Assembly: GCA_012064415.1 (NCBI GenBank)
Contig: SSNU01000294.1
Coordinates: 620,001 to 684,000, forward strand
Source: Gyrodactylus bullatarudis
Taxonomy: Eukaryota > Platyhelminthes > Monogenea > Gyrodactylidea > Gyrodactylidae
Length of the DNA stretch: 64,000 nt
Direction of reading: 5' to 3'
Part shown: piece after piece, positions 34,701 through 47,200 of the stretch
Numbering within the stretch: position 1 is the first letter of the stretch
Layout of the letters: each line of letters begins with the position of its first letter
Translations under genes and position numbers: made by a program
Notes under the pieces: generated by a model
What the model saw: the letters and a program-made list of their open reading frames with translations, nothing else
The model's database searches: none
What the model was told of the DNA's origin: nothing

Positions 34701-37590
34701 GGTAATGAAAAAAATCTGAGCATATTATTATCATGCCAGAATCTTGGCTCGTGTTTCTTTAATCAACGAGTGCTAATTTTAAACTTTTTTTATTAGTTTT
34801 GAATTTTCTGTTTTAAAATCCACAAAGAACTCAAAGTGTAAAGAAATGTAAAAAATATCTTTTAATACGTTCCATTATAATCCCTTGTGATTTGATGAAC
34901 TGATTTTCTTGCCTTGACTATTTATAAATATTATGAAATCTCCACTTTTTATCTTCCAAACTAAACTATTTGAAGCTCGAATAAACGTATCTTTGATTCC
35001 CACTCATTCACTATGTGATCCAAACCTCTCATTTTGATCGTTCCCTAAAAAATAAACCTATATAAAACAAGGTTATTTAGAGTGCCTTAGAAGGGAAAAT
35101 TTTATTTTCTAATAAAAAAGGACCTTGTCTTTTATATACTCTGATCCTTTTTAACTCTCTAAAACCTCTCTGATCTTTGCAATAAAGCTTTAAAATCTCA
35201 ATTTCTTGTACTTCTAAATTTTAAACCTCAAAACACGATTGAAACAGAAAGCTAAATGAACCAATGAATTCCTTGTAAAATTTTGATATTTTTTCGGTTT
35301 CAACTGTATTAGATATCTATGAAATTTGAATTAGAACGAAAAATAAATAATTATAATATAAAACCAACTGTACTAACTAATGTTGATTGAGATAAAATTA
35401 GGAATCTATGATTTTTACGAAAACCTTGATTTTTTTATCAAAGATTTTTCGCAATACTACTCATGTTGCCCTCTTTTACGATTTGAAGAAAAATATTCTG
35501 ACAAAAAATATTTTCAACTATTATAATTTATTTTAGAGAGGTTCTTATGCTTTTAATTTGGCTGCACATATTCGAGCCTTTTAAAATATGATTCAAGTCT
35601 ATCTATGAATTTTGAACACACCTCTCCTGAAATAGAGCTATTTTATCGCCTACTAAAAGAAGAAAAAGCTATACCTTACTATCGAACAGATAATAAGGGT
35701 CATATTATCAATTTTTCAATAGGGATATCAATTGTCGGTTCAGAATCTGAGTACTCTCTTAGAATCTGTAAGACATCAAAGATTTTGTATTGTTATTAGA
35801 TCGAGAAAAAAACTAGGTCTTAGTATTGAAGAGGTTTTGCCAAACGCTTCTCAGTCTATTTCTTATTAAAAAGAATATAAAAGCAAACTTCAGGACGAAC
35901 ATCAGTAGCTTTTTATTTAAAGCAGCAGGATCTACTACATCTGAAGGTTTCAAGGTTATTATAAACCAGATCAATATGGAGAATCCAAACATTGATGAAA
36001 AAGTAATGAGTGAAAACTCCAAAATAGGAAGGATCGTGCAACATGTCCAAATAATTAACGATGTACATTGTACACATCAAAATTAGATTGAGTCATACCG
36101 ATCTAATTTAGTATACGTTATGTATATGTTACCGTTAATCTTGTTACTCTTGATAGTCTTAAGAGTAGTCTTATACCTAGATATCTTTTTTCCAACTCAT
36201 TGAAATAATTATCTGAAAATTCGTTATACAAACATTTCCCGAATAGGTTTTATGAGAGAGGGATTCTGTCACTAAAAATTAAATAACACATCGTAACATT
36301 ATTATTGCAGAATACTTTGATGTTTTTCATCTAGATATTTTTTCCTACAGTTAATAATAAATTTATAGTTATAGAAGATTTCGAGAGTTATTAAGACTTA
36401 TTCGAGACCTATTTCACTTTCACTATATTGAAAATGATTGAAAATGATGGAGAAAAATATTTTAGCTTTAATGATCCCCAAGCTTTCTCAGCTAGGTTTT
36501 AATGTAGATTACATTCTTGATAAAGGTTGGAATTTCCATTTTCAAATGATCAATGACCATAACTGGAAAATATTCCAACAACTAATAATGAAATAAGAAA
36601 TTCTATACCTTTTTCAGAGCTAGTTGCAAGTTAGAAATTCTGATTTCAGTATTTTTTCAATCTTGAATAAATTTATTAACATATTTTATAAATTCTAATC
36701 TGAATTGACATTCTTGCATTCTGATTTCAAATTTTTGCATTCTAAAATCATCATTTTTCAATCTAAACTAAAAAGTTCATTCTGATAAGCAAAGAGCCAA
36801 GAGAAGTAAATCTAGGCAAGTGTAAATTATTTTTACCATTTGTTGAAATATATTTCAAAAAAAAGTAGAAATCTACTTTCGAGTAGCTATATAAGAATAA
36901 AAATGAAATTCATATTTTTTCTAGGGGAATGAAGAAACATACTTGAGCCACCGTTGATCATTCTTGATGCATGAACCTGTATGCTCGAGCTTCTAAATTT
37001 TTATCCATCATTTAAAAGCCCAAAGATACAGATTAATGAATAAGAAATATTTGTATTTTTGATAACTCAAATAATATTTTCTTTTTATATAAAATTGTCG
37101 ATCTAGATATCTGAAATTCGAATAAACAATTTTTATTTAACATGTCATTGTTAGCGGAAAAAACGAATCAATTTTCTTCGAATATTTAACCATGTTTTGT
37201 ATGAGAAGCTATCATTAATTTACACTAGATAAAATATATTTTAAATAATTATTATAATTCTATAGATCACATAGAGAGAACACTTTTTCCGTCATGATGA
37301 AGTAGCAACATCAAATTGGGCCTTATTTGCTTGTTAATAACTTTCAACATCTCTGTCTTCAAATTTAAGTACGATGAAATATTCTAGGGAAAGATTAATG
37401 AAAATCTTTGATTGTGTTGGAATTGTTTAAAGTTAGAATTTTTAAGTCACATGCCCGAATGCAATCTGGAAAATGTGGGTTTTCCGTTAATTTTTCATAA
37501 ATAGAAAAAATTATTCAAGAATGTTATGAATGCATTTATCAGAAAAAACCTGGACAATTCAGATTAAACTAAATTATCGATGAAAACTAA
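31751..37590. other. gene-poor region
   Basis: About 5.8 kb without a supportable gene. Features noted: a tRNA A-box-like string at about 33087-33112; an ATT microsatellite at about 33592-33612; a good TATA-box match (TATATATAAAGG) at 33846-33857 with no coding exon found downstream; and open frames at 35605-35799 and 35826-36086 (+) that do not join into a recognisable protein. A 25-bp string at about 34218-34243 repeats the left edge and flank of the element at 37601. Confidence 0.5.
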
Positions 37591-37600
37591 AGCTAGTTAA

Positions 37601-38062
37601 TATGAAGATGGAAATTTATGATTTTCACGAAATTCTTAATTTTTTCAACAAGAAATCGAATTTGATCAAGATTTTTTGGATTTTTTCATTAACTTTCAAG
37701 TATGGAAAATGATCAAAAAAACAAAATTTAATTTTCACACGATTATGGGGTGATTCTCAAAACCAGAATCAGCATATTTGATTGCTTTGACTAGTTGTGA
37801 TCCTAAATTTCAACTTTTGATCACTCTTTCACATTGAAATCAGCAAAAATTTTCAACTCAAAGTTCAAAAAAATGGGAATTTGCCGCTACTTCAAGATTT
37901 CAAATTTGCCGTAATTTCCTTAAAAATTGAATTTTTCTAAATTTTTCCCCCGTATTGTGAAAGAGTTCCTCATGATCTAGATTCCAAAAAATCTTGATCA
38001 AATTCGATTTCTTGATGAAAAAATTAAGAATTTTGTAAAAATCATAAATTTTCATCTTCATA
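37601..38062. mobile_element. MITE-like element with 80-bp terminal inverted repeats
   Basis: Left arm 37601-37680 and right arm 37983-38062 are reverse complements with a few mismatches; landmarks are TATGAAGATGGAAATTTATG with CATAAATTTTCATCTTCATA, and AAATCGAATTTGATCAAGAT with ATCTTGATCAAATTCGATTT. The 300-bp interior is non-coding. The target-site duplication is not clear. Confidence 0.8.
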
Positions 38063-39530
38063 TATAAACACTACACATTGTTGAAATAGATTTCAGGAAT
38101 TTAATTTCAGCAAGTTCGTTCAAGTTTTGAAAAAGATCATTTTGATAGTAAAGTTACGTAATAGAGCCTGATGCAAAAGATAGCGAGATGTATTTTATGA
38201 TGAAATAAACCCTTGAAATGCGAAAAATCAATTTTTTCTCACTTCGATTGTTGGAAGAAAAATCTTTGGAGGGATTGACTCTCACATTTATTAGAGATTA
38301 TACAGAAGTTTAACATCTATAAAACTTAATTAGATTCTGGCCCATGCTCGAAATCGAAATTTTGATTAAGAATGTGAATTTTAGACAGTGACCAAAATCT
38401 TTCGTCTCGTTTATGATGATATGAATATTTTTCTAATTTCCATTTTTTAAAAATAGGAATTCGAAGTATCTGCAATTTCTTCAGGTGAGAGGGTAATCAT
38501 CGCCCACTGATCAATAATTGCTTCTTATGATCATAAATAGGCAAGGATTATGGGATTCGAAAAAAATCTGTATTTCCTCTTGACTATCCGGAGAATAATA
38601 TTGAGACTTTTCTTAAAATAGTGAATTCTCATCTTCAAATCCCCTCTAATAATAAATCAACTTGTTCAATAGGCAATTTTTTATTCAAGCTATTCAAAAT
38701 TTTGATTTAGAATGTTAAAATCCCAAGAAAGTGTCTTTATTTAAATTTACGTAAAATAAAATTTTTTTATCCTCTTAAGGTAAAATTTATTTTATAATTT
38801 TGGAATAAAAAAATTTTAGATTACAGGATCAAGAATAATATTTTCAAAATTTTAATAATTAAGTGGTTAGATTTTATTAACTTTATTCGCTTGCTACCTG
38901 AATATTACAATATTTCTTCTGGCTTGTATTGGTCTTTCGGTAGAAAAAGAAAAGGGTTCAGTATTTCTTTAAAAATGTGGATTATAAATTGCAATCATAA
39001 CCATTATTGTCTAAGAAATACTACACCATTTTCTTCCTTTTCTTTTTCTACAGATAGATCAATAAAAGCCAGAAGAAAACATATTCAGGTATCAAGCAAA
39101 GTTATAGTTAATCTACAGCTCCCTATTTATGTTTTGATTTTAGTTACAAGATCTTACTCGAAGAGTTATTTAGAAGCATGAACGATTTACCAGAATATTA
39201 CTTTCATCGTCAGAATTATCTTATGACAATAAAAAATTCATGAAGTTCAAAAATGAAATTGATCGATTTTTAAGAATAACTTTTCTATTTGAAAATGTTT
39301 ATAATTCGATTTTGAAATTTTCAATTATTTTTTATTCCTCTTTAGCTGGTTAAATTGCACAATTGAACTAAATGTAAAAGAAAATTGCATAAAACCTTTG
39401 AGTCCATAACACATTAGGTTACATCATTCTTGCTAATGAACTCTGTTTCAATTGGTAATTTTATTTTTTTCTAATTTAACTCAATTATAAAATAATATAA
39501 TACATTAAAAAGCTGAAATTTCTCAAAAAA
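38063..39530. other. non-coding stretch upstream of the protease gene
   Basis: AT-rich. An open frame at 38891-39181 (+) has no recognisable content. Nothing else was found apart from the presumed protease promoter just before 39531. Confidence 0.5.
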
Positions 39531-41696
39531 ATGCAGCTGTTAATAATAGCTGTAATAACTTTTTATCATGTCTTGAAAATTAATTCAGAAGATGTTGAGA
39601 AAAGAATTATTAATGGAGATCCGGTTACAGATGACATGATGATACCATCTTCAGTCTTCATACAAGTGTTTGACTCAACAACAGTTTCAGTCTGCGGAGG
39701 GTCTCTAATTGATCCATATTGGGTGCTGACAGCTGCCCATTGTTTTGTTGATAATGCAAGAGATACCAGGTAATTCATGATTCTAAATTATTCACTTACC
39801 GATAGTTACAAGAAGAAGACTATCAAAATACAAGCAGGCTCACCAAAAATCGAAGTGTGTAGAAAAATAATAATTCATCATTTAAATAGGAAAATTACGT
39901 TTCCAGACCATCGTTGCCTTCAATACCTTCAATATTCTCACTGTTTGGACGAGGTTTTAACCTTTTCAAAAAGTAAGTTTATTGGAATATAATTTTTATT
40001 GAAAAAATCATACTGAATATTAAGCTTATACAAGTCTATTTCAAAGTAAGTACATTATTTAACAGTATCCCAATATTTTATAATATACAGTATAAATATT
40101 ATGTATACTTTTCAGTATATAATCCATTTAAATTTATCATTTGACACATTTTTAACATAGCTTCAGAATGTTCAAGAGGCAATATATTAAAAATTCCAAT
40201 TATCCCATCAAAAGAACAGCTAGTAGAATAATAATACATCCGGAATATAATTCTAGTGAGCTTTAGATTTTATCATTTATTCCTTCAGAGGTTTTAGATA
40301 ATGATATATCTCTGGTGAAACTGGATCAACCAATTTATGAAATCGACCCTATGAAATTACCCGAAGAAGCCAGCTCAAATTTACCAGATCAAGGAAGTTC
40401 TTGCAGTCTTGTTGGCTGGGGTTGTACTCACTCAAACGGACAATCAGTGAACAGAGCTAATTTCTTGAAACTTAACGTTGTTTCAAGTAGTTGGTGCAAC
40501 TATTGGTATCATTATGCTAACGGACTTAATAAATATAGCGAGTTTTGTGCAGGTTATTATCGCAAGAATAAAGGAATTTGCCCCGTAAGTATAGAAAGCA
40601 TAATAAGTCAAAATCTTGTGACTTTAAGAAAAGACTGATAATACTTTGAAATGAAATTCAACAATCTATACCTTTTGCAGTTCGTTAAGGAAGATATGAA
40701 ATTCAATAAGGAATTCGTGAAGTTCAGTAGTAGTTCAAGGAATAGTATTTTAAAATGTCATTATTGAAGAAAGTTGTGAAAAACGATATGGAATTAATGC
40801 AATTCATTAAGGAATATTTTATCTTCTTTTAGCAATAATTTAGGATAATAATATATCACATGGTTTGTGAATTGTATTATTTTATCTAGAGTTTATTTGG
40901 CTTCCTCTGCGATCTCCTAGAGTCTTCTCATAAAATATTCAACAAAAGGAATACCGTCTTTTCCTCTTAGGTAGTTGATGTTTTCTCCATTGTTCAACGT
41001 TCGATGAGATCAATTAAGTTTTGTAGAATTTGTGGCGCTTTTGACATTAATCAACATGATATCAACAATCATTCTTCTTTGTAAGCGGTTGAATATGGCA
41101 CTCCCATTTGATTAATGAATTGAGACCAATCTTAACACAAAACCACACTAAACTCATCTATCCAATAGCTTACCAATCAGAAGACTAATTGAGATGATTG
41201 AATTTGTTCACTACATTTAAAGTAATTTTAATCTTAATTTTGTCCCCTTGCAGGCGAAGGATTGATATCTTTGATTGACGAATAAAACTTGAATATTCCT
41301 TAATGAATTTCATTAATTCCATATCATTTTTCACAACTTCCTTATTGAATTTCATAACTTCCTTCAATAATGACATTTTAAAATACTATTCCTTGATGAA
41401 TTTCATGAGTTTCTTACTGAACTTCACGAATTCCTTATTGAATTTCATATATTCCTTAACGAACTGCAAAAGGAATAGAAATATTTCAAATTTTTATGTC
41501 ATCAAGAGAAATTTACTCAATTTTTAATCAGGGTGATAGCGGATCTGGCTTAATTTGTGAATCTTCTCTCGGAAATTATGTTGCAGGGATTACTTCAGCA
41601 ACTCATAAGAATCAGCCTGAAGCCTATCCAGGCCTGTTCACCAGAGTTTCATACTTCAAACAGTGGATTTTACAATCAATGCAAAGAAATTCATAG
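39531..41696 (+). CDS. secreted S1-family (chymotrypsin-fold) serine protease
   Basis: A secreted serine endopeptidase. Exons: 39531-39769, 40161-40255, 40289-40584 and 41532-41696 (264 aa, phases consistent); introns are 391, 33 and 947 bp. Residues 1-19 are a signal peptide. Activation probably follows KR, giving mature IINGDPV. The catalytic triad is complete: His in VLTAAHCF, Asp in DNDISLVKL and Ser in GDSGSGLIC. The residues before the active serine read KGICPGDSGSG across the last splice junction, so the S1-pocket base (position 189) is Gly rather than the Asp of trypsin, pointing to chymotrypsin- or elastase-like specificity. GDSGSG in place of GDSGGP is also unusual. The long last intron contains an inverted repeat, and intron 1 contains a duplicate-exon relic. 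A digestive or immune role cannot be decided. Confidence 0.87.
39808..39975 (+). pseudogene. duplicate exon (relic or alternative) of the S1 protease
   Basis: Inside the first intron of the protease gene. After an acceptor (CTTACCGATAG) it encodes a phase-2 exon whose end, RKIIIHHLN, parallels RIIIHPEYN of the used exon 40161-40255. Further on, GACGAGGTTTTAACC resembles the start of the next exon (AGGTTTTAGATAATG). It lacks a clean donor at the equivalent place and would not carry the catalytic Asp, so decay after duplication is more likely than active mutually exclusive splicing. Confidence 0.5.
40671..41472. repeat. inverted-repeat element within the protease intron
   Basis: Left arm 40671-40818 and right arm 41291-41472 are reverse complements (landmarks CCTTTTGCAGTTCGTTAAGG with CCTTAACGAACTGCAAAAGG, and AATAGTATTTTAAAATGTCA with its complement). 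The right arm has an extra unit of about 30 bp. Both arms are themselves built of variants of a GAAATTCAATAAGGAA-type motif. The 470-bp loop is non-coding. Confidence 0.88.
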
Positions 41697-42747
41697 ATTT
41701 TGATATCAATATTTCACTTTTATTTTTTTAATCATGCATTATTGTAATCCAGAGAGAATATAAAATTGTTATTCAAAAAAAGTTTAGTTTTTGAACAGCG
41801 TGAAATTTTATCAAGCCGGCTATTGTAGGAAAGAAACCAACTACGTTGCTGTTACAAAAATATTCAAGTATTAATATTAATGTCAAGCTTTATCAGAAAA
41901 AATATTTTCGTTTCTTCTAATTTTTATCGTATATTTCATCGGTCTAAATTTTATTCAATTTACTCGTTCAGACAAAGTTTAATAAAAATCCATTAAACTT
42001 TTGACAAACTAGTCGTTTTTAATGGAGTTCAAATCATCAAAGTTTCACTAATCTCAACCAGTAATAGAATCAAGAAATTGAAATTCGACCCTAACACGAT
42101 AATGAGGTGAATTCCACATTTTTCTTCAAAAGTGAGCCTAAAATTGAGATTTCCAACTTTCCATATCATATATAAATCCCATCCATAGTTATTTTCCTTC
42201 CTGAACATCACTACAGCTTTTGATAAGCTTCATATCAATTGGATTACAAATCTAGATCTCAGGAAGTACACTTCAATGTCTACTTCAACCGCACTCAAGG
42301 CCTTTCTTCAGAAATTTATCCCACAAGAAAACTCTTGTTTTCTTTTATACAATTAACTAATATATATGAATTTTTAAAAAAAACTTTAGAATAATTGATA
42401 GTATAGTCTTCAATTTTCCTTAATATCAAGAAATTGATTATGAAGAAACATTTGTAAAAGTGATACTTGACTCCTTATATATTACAGTAAATGTTAAATT
42501 TCTGAATGTTCCCTATAATTTAATTTCTAGATGTAATGCTTTTTAACATATCCAGATTGTTAATGGTCTCTCAAAATAAAGATTAATTACTTTTAAGTGC
42601 CAAGATTCACTTTCTATTTATCAAAATATTTCTCTCTCTCATTCTTGATCAATGATGGCAAAGAATTTCATCACGTGTTCTAACTATTCTACTATTGGTT
42701 ATACGGTTGGATTAAATGTTGGCTAAAATCAAATATCTATTCAGAAT
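41697..42747. other. non-coding gap
   Basis: AT-rich sequence after the protease stop. It includes a TATA-like CATATATAAATCCC at about 42166-42180. A 60-codon frame on the minus strand (42029-42211) shows no coding character. Confidence 0.45.
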
Positions 42748-43092
42748 ATGAAAATAGTGATACTGTTCTTTGCAACTGTTTTTCTTTGTTTGTCCCAAAT
42801 TAATGATTTAAGAATAGTGGCAATCACAAGTGGAGTTTTTGAAAAGTCAAATTACTCACAAGTAGAAGATGCTGATCTTTCGAATTTTACATTGGATTTA
42901 AAGTCGGAAATTGCAAAAAATCAAAAAAACAAGAAGAACGAAAAAATCAAGGCATTAGCACCGAAAGATTTTGTAAATTTCAAAAAGCCTGAAAAAGATT
43001 TAACTGTAACATCAAATGGCTCTAAACTACAAAATAGATTGGGATTAATTTTCATTCTCATTACAATGCATTTAAAAATGAATTTTGAATGA
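42748..43092 (+). CDS. possible small secreted protein
   Basis: A 114-codon frame from an ATG. Residues 1-16 form a clear signal peptide (MKIVILFFATVFLCLS). The middle is Lys/Asp-rich, with N-glycosylation sequons NYS and NFT. The end has a small-residue patch (TSNGS) followed by a hydrophobic run (LGLIFILITMHL), which could be a weak GPI-anchor signal or a membrane helix. I recognise no family. Single exon and short, so it may be one exon of a longer gene or a chance ORF. Confidence 0.45.
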   Translation: MKIVILFFATVFLCLSQINDLRIVAITSGVFEKSNYSQVEDADLSNFTLDLKSEIAKNQKNKKNEKIKALAPKDFVNFKKPEKDLTVTSNGSKLQNRLGLIFILITMHLKMNFE

Positions 43093-44298
43093 AAATATTG
43101 GCTCATTGAAATAGACGGAGACTTCAAGAACTTCAGAAATCTCAAGCGGACGTGTGGCAGTTAAGAAAATGACCAAAGATTTGAATCTGCATGCAGAAAA
43201 AATTGGAGACTGAGATCTTCTGAATTCCAATTTCTAAACTTTTTATGTATAACATACGTTGTATAGAAAATTATGTCGTAAGATCAATTAAATTTATATT
43301 TTAATGAAAATTATATCTATAATACTTTTTTAGCACATTTTTACTAAAAATATCTCCCCTTCTAATAAATGTTGAAAAAAGGTGTTTAGTCTTTAGTCTT
43401 TCTTGTAAGTTATCACTGATAACGAATGACACATCAAAAATTTTGATTAAAAGAAATTTTTTTTTGAATTGGAAATTTTCAAATATTTCAAAAGTAGAAA
43501 ACCAATCAAAATATTCAGTACTAGAATATCTGTCAAATGAAGAAAATTGTATGAAATCAATAAACTGAATCTTTAAAAAATTCTCTATTTGCTCTATTAA
43601 AGTTCTATTCTTGTAACAAAATTCAATACCTTTTTGATGTTAAATTCACTGTAAATTATCACTAGGACTTGTGATTAAAAGTTGGATAGAAAATTTGCTA
43701 ACTGAAATATCAAAAGATTTCATATATGTATGTCATCGATTAATCAACGATGGGATTCCTCGTGTTTTTTAAGTATGATTTTAACAAATAATTCAGTAAC
43801 TACTACTAAGTAAATGCAATCAAAATAAGGATGTAAATACAACGAAACTGTCATTTTTAGAAAGTTTAGTGTATTAGATAGAGTTGTCCTTCGGGTTTGG
43901 CGTGTGGGTAAGGGCACACCTGATATTTCAGATGAAAATTAATATTTTTGTCCTATCAACATACTTAGTAGTAGGTCTATTAGGTATCTCAAAAAATTTT
44001 AACTTGAAATGGATCGTTTATTCAATAAAGCTTATAATCACACTTAACTAACTGCTCTTATGATGTACTAATTTTTTATAGAAATTGCAGCATTCGGAAT
44101 TGAGAAATTATAATAATTAAATTATTTCTGAAAAATTCAAAATCAAAAAGGTTCCAATTCTATTTTATAACAATAATAATAATAATTAACTAATTTGATA
44201 CAATACTTTTGTTAAAATAATCCAAATTTATTTATAGATAAAGTGCACGCATTCAAAATTTTCAGAAAACAACTTTATGTCAAAAGTTTTTTAATTTA
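43093..44298. other. non-coding gap before the rootletin-like gene
   Basis: AT-rich. A string at about 43895-43925 (GGCGTGTGGGTAAGGGCACACC) resembles a tRNA A box, but no B box follows. An AAT microsatellite lies near 44169-44185. No coding frame was seen. Confidence 0.45.
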
Positions 44299-47200
44299 AT
44301 GTCTAAAGAATATATAGAAGAAATCAATGATCGTCTAAATGTAAGTTGGATCAAATAATGCTAAAGGATCTTGAGATATCACTCACAGGAAAACTGTCTC
44401 CGTCAAAAGATATTCATTTAGATATCTCAAGAATAAGAGATTGTGGTAGTGGCCAGGAAGACTTAACAAATTCCCAAAATCAGGATTTTAATTTAAATTT
44501 GTCGAACCCAGATACTATTCCAGCTGATATTACTAATGAACATGAAATTATAAAGGAATTTCTTGAGTCTATTGGGCAAGATATTCAAGAAGTTAGTTTT
44601 GAATTATTTTCTTTCTCATTCTGCTATGTAGAATCTACATTGATATTAGCATCACTACCTAGACGTTTATTCAGTTTACTATACTAATATTTGCTAGCTT
44701 TAAGGGAGTTGACTTTACACTCTTTTACTTTTAAAAACTCTATTATCCTTTAAATATATTTTTCAACATTAAATATTTTCCATCAATCACTTTCAACTTT
44801 AAATATTTAGTTTAAGAGTAAAAACATTTCCGCTCATGATATACTTTTCACGATGAATTCAAGAGTAGAGCGTGACAACCAAATTATTCGGGACTTGCAG
44901 AAGAGAATTTCATCATACAAGAAAGAAATAAGTTCATTAAAAGTTTCCAATCAATCTATACTAGAACAAGTAAGTTATTTTATATAGTCAACTCTAGTCA
45001 AAAAATCGAGACACATCTTCTGATGAAGCTAGTTCTAGCTCTAACGTTGATATTCTAGTAGCTTTTGAAAAAGAAAAAAGAAAGTAAGTCACTTATTTTA
45101 TCATTTTTTAAAAATCCTAATTATCTATAAAATATTTAGGGCAAAGGATATTAGGTGTGAGAATGACAGACAAAAAATTTTGATTGAAGAACTCAAATCT
45201 AACTTGAAACAGCTAACACTTGCCTATAATCAACAAGTTAATGAGGTTCGTCATCTCAGTGAAGAACTTCGTTTGAGAGACACAGAGTTATTAGAGCATG
45301 ATGCGGCCTTTAACGAGTATTACAACCAAGTCAGTATTCAACTAAAGAAAATAGCCTCAACAATTAGTTCTTTAAAGAAACAACTTGAAGATACAAAATC
45401 CACTACGGTTATACAACTGAAAAATGTAATTCTTCCATACTTGATCTTTTAGCTTGAAGGAGAAATAAGTGTCAAACAAAAAATGATTGATCAAAAACTA
45501 AAAATTTTCTCAAACGAGCGTGAAAGAGCCTCAGATGAAATAAAAAAACAAGAATCTTATAATTATCAAAATAAGCTTGCTGATCTTCACAAAAAGATTT
45601 CATCGCTAACGAGTATGCTCGACGTAAAAAACAAAGAGTTGGTGCGATATGAAAAAGATTCTGATGAACAGAAGGCTGAAATTTGTGCTCTGAAAAAAAG
45701 GGTAAAGAATTTAACTAGACTAATTTCTCTTAAAACAGATTCTCGATCAAGAGATAAACCTGAGAAGAATTTCGAATTTCGATCAGATTGATGATGTAAA
45801 AGAAAAGAATACCACCATTTGCTCCAATTCCTCACACAATGAGGTCCAAATCTTGGCAACTAGAAAGATAATTGACCAAACCAAAGCAATGCATCAGGCT
45901 CTGCTTGAAATAATCGAGATTACAACTATTGATGAGGAAGAAAAATGTTCTGTTTCACCTAATGAAGTGAATTCATTAACCGATCAGAGAAGAACTAGCA
46001 GTCTTGACAGGATCAGTCATAAATCTGATCAAGAATTCGATAAAATGATGAGGTTTGTATTATAGTTTATCGATATAAATTTAGGTCAAATAGTCAATCA
46101 AATATAATTTCGAATCTTGATCCTGAAAGGAAACCTTACGATAGTGATCCTAAACACGTTGCATTTACAGCACTACGACAGGTTCATAATTTTCACAATA
46201 AAAAATCTATTGAGCTGCAGTCGTTGAGAATCAAAGTACAGTCTTTAGGAGAAAGAAACACAAATCTTAAACTGAAAGTTGAAGAAAACGAAAGACTGAG
46301 AAAGGAACAGCAAGATAAAATCACTAAACTTGATAGAGAGTGTTCAAATTTGAAAAAGAGTCTCGATAAAGTCAATTTTGAAAATGCAAATATCGAATCA
46401 TTGCTAAAGTAATTTTAATTAATAATTTTAGAAATAAATTATTGGATTTTGCCCAGATTACTGAGGAGAAAGATTTAATTCAGGACCAGTTGAAAAAGAA
46501 GAGAATTGAAAATCAGTCAATGAACCAGGACTTGCTCGAATCCGGACACAAATTGGAAGAAATCACTCGACAAAACTTTGAACTGGAATCGATAAAATTA
46601 GAAATGGTAAGCTCTTTCAATTAATTGTATTTCTCAACTTAATCAGCAAATGGAAATAAAGCGCCTACAAGAAAATCTTTACGAATGCGAATCGAGGTGG
46701 TCTAATTCTTTCAATGATCTCTTGATTACAAAGGAAGAACTTCAGAAATTCAAGCTTGAACGAGAAATTCTCTATCAAGAAAAGTTACGACTTAATGAGT
46801 TACAAAACAATACTGAATGTTCTAGAGAATCCTTGGAGAAAAAGTTAACTTTGGTCAAATTAGAAGAAAGTGAATTGAGAGTTGCGTTAGAAAAAATGCA
46901 AGAAAACTTACAATCTTGCGAATCCGAAAGAGAGGAAGATAAAAATATTATTAAATCTCTGGAATTATCAAACTCAAAACTTTCTGAGGATATAGAAAAT
47001 CTTCAATTAGAAAAGGCTAGTCTTAAACAGGAGAACTTGAACCTACAAGAGGATATGGATAGAATTTTAAATGAATCAACAAGAAATAAAATAGCTTTGA
47101 AGAACCAGCTGAGAACTATATCCTTGTTGGAAGAAAAGTGCTCCAAATTGGTGAGTTAAATTATCTATCTGGTCGAGAATGTGATAGTAGTCAAGGATCG

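Noticed and set aside
35605..36086. Two adjacent open frames in the gene-poor region that might be a spliced gene
   Set aside because: I tried the donor near 35770 (GTAAGA) with the acceptor near 35800 (TTATTAG); the joined frame stops at once, and neither part resembles a known family.
38891..39181. 96-codon frame upstream of the protease
   Set aside because: No motif, no signal peptide, ordinary AT-rich composition; likely chance.
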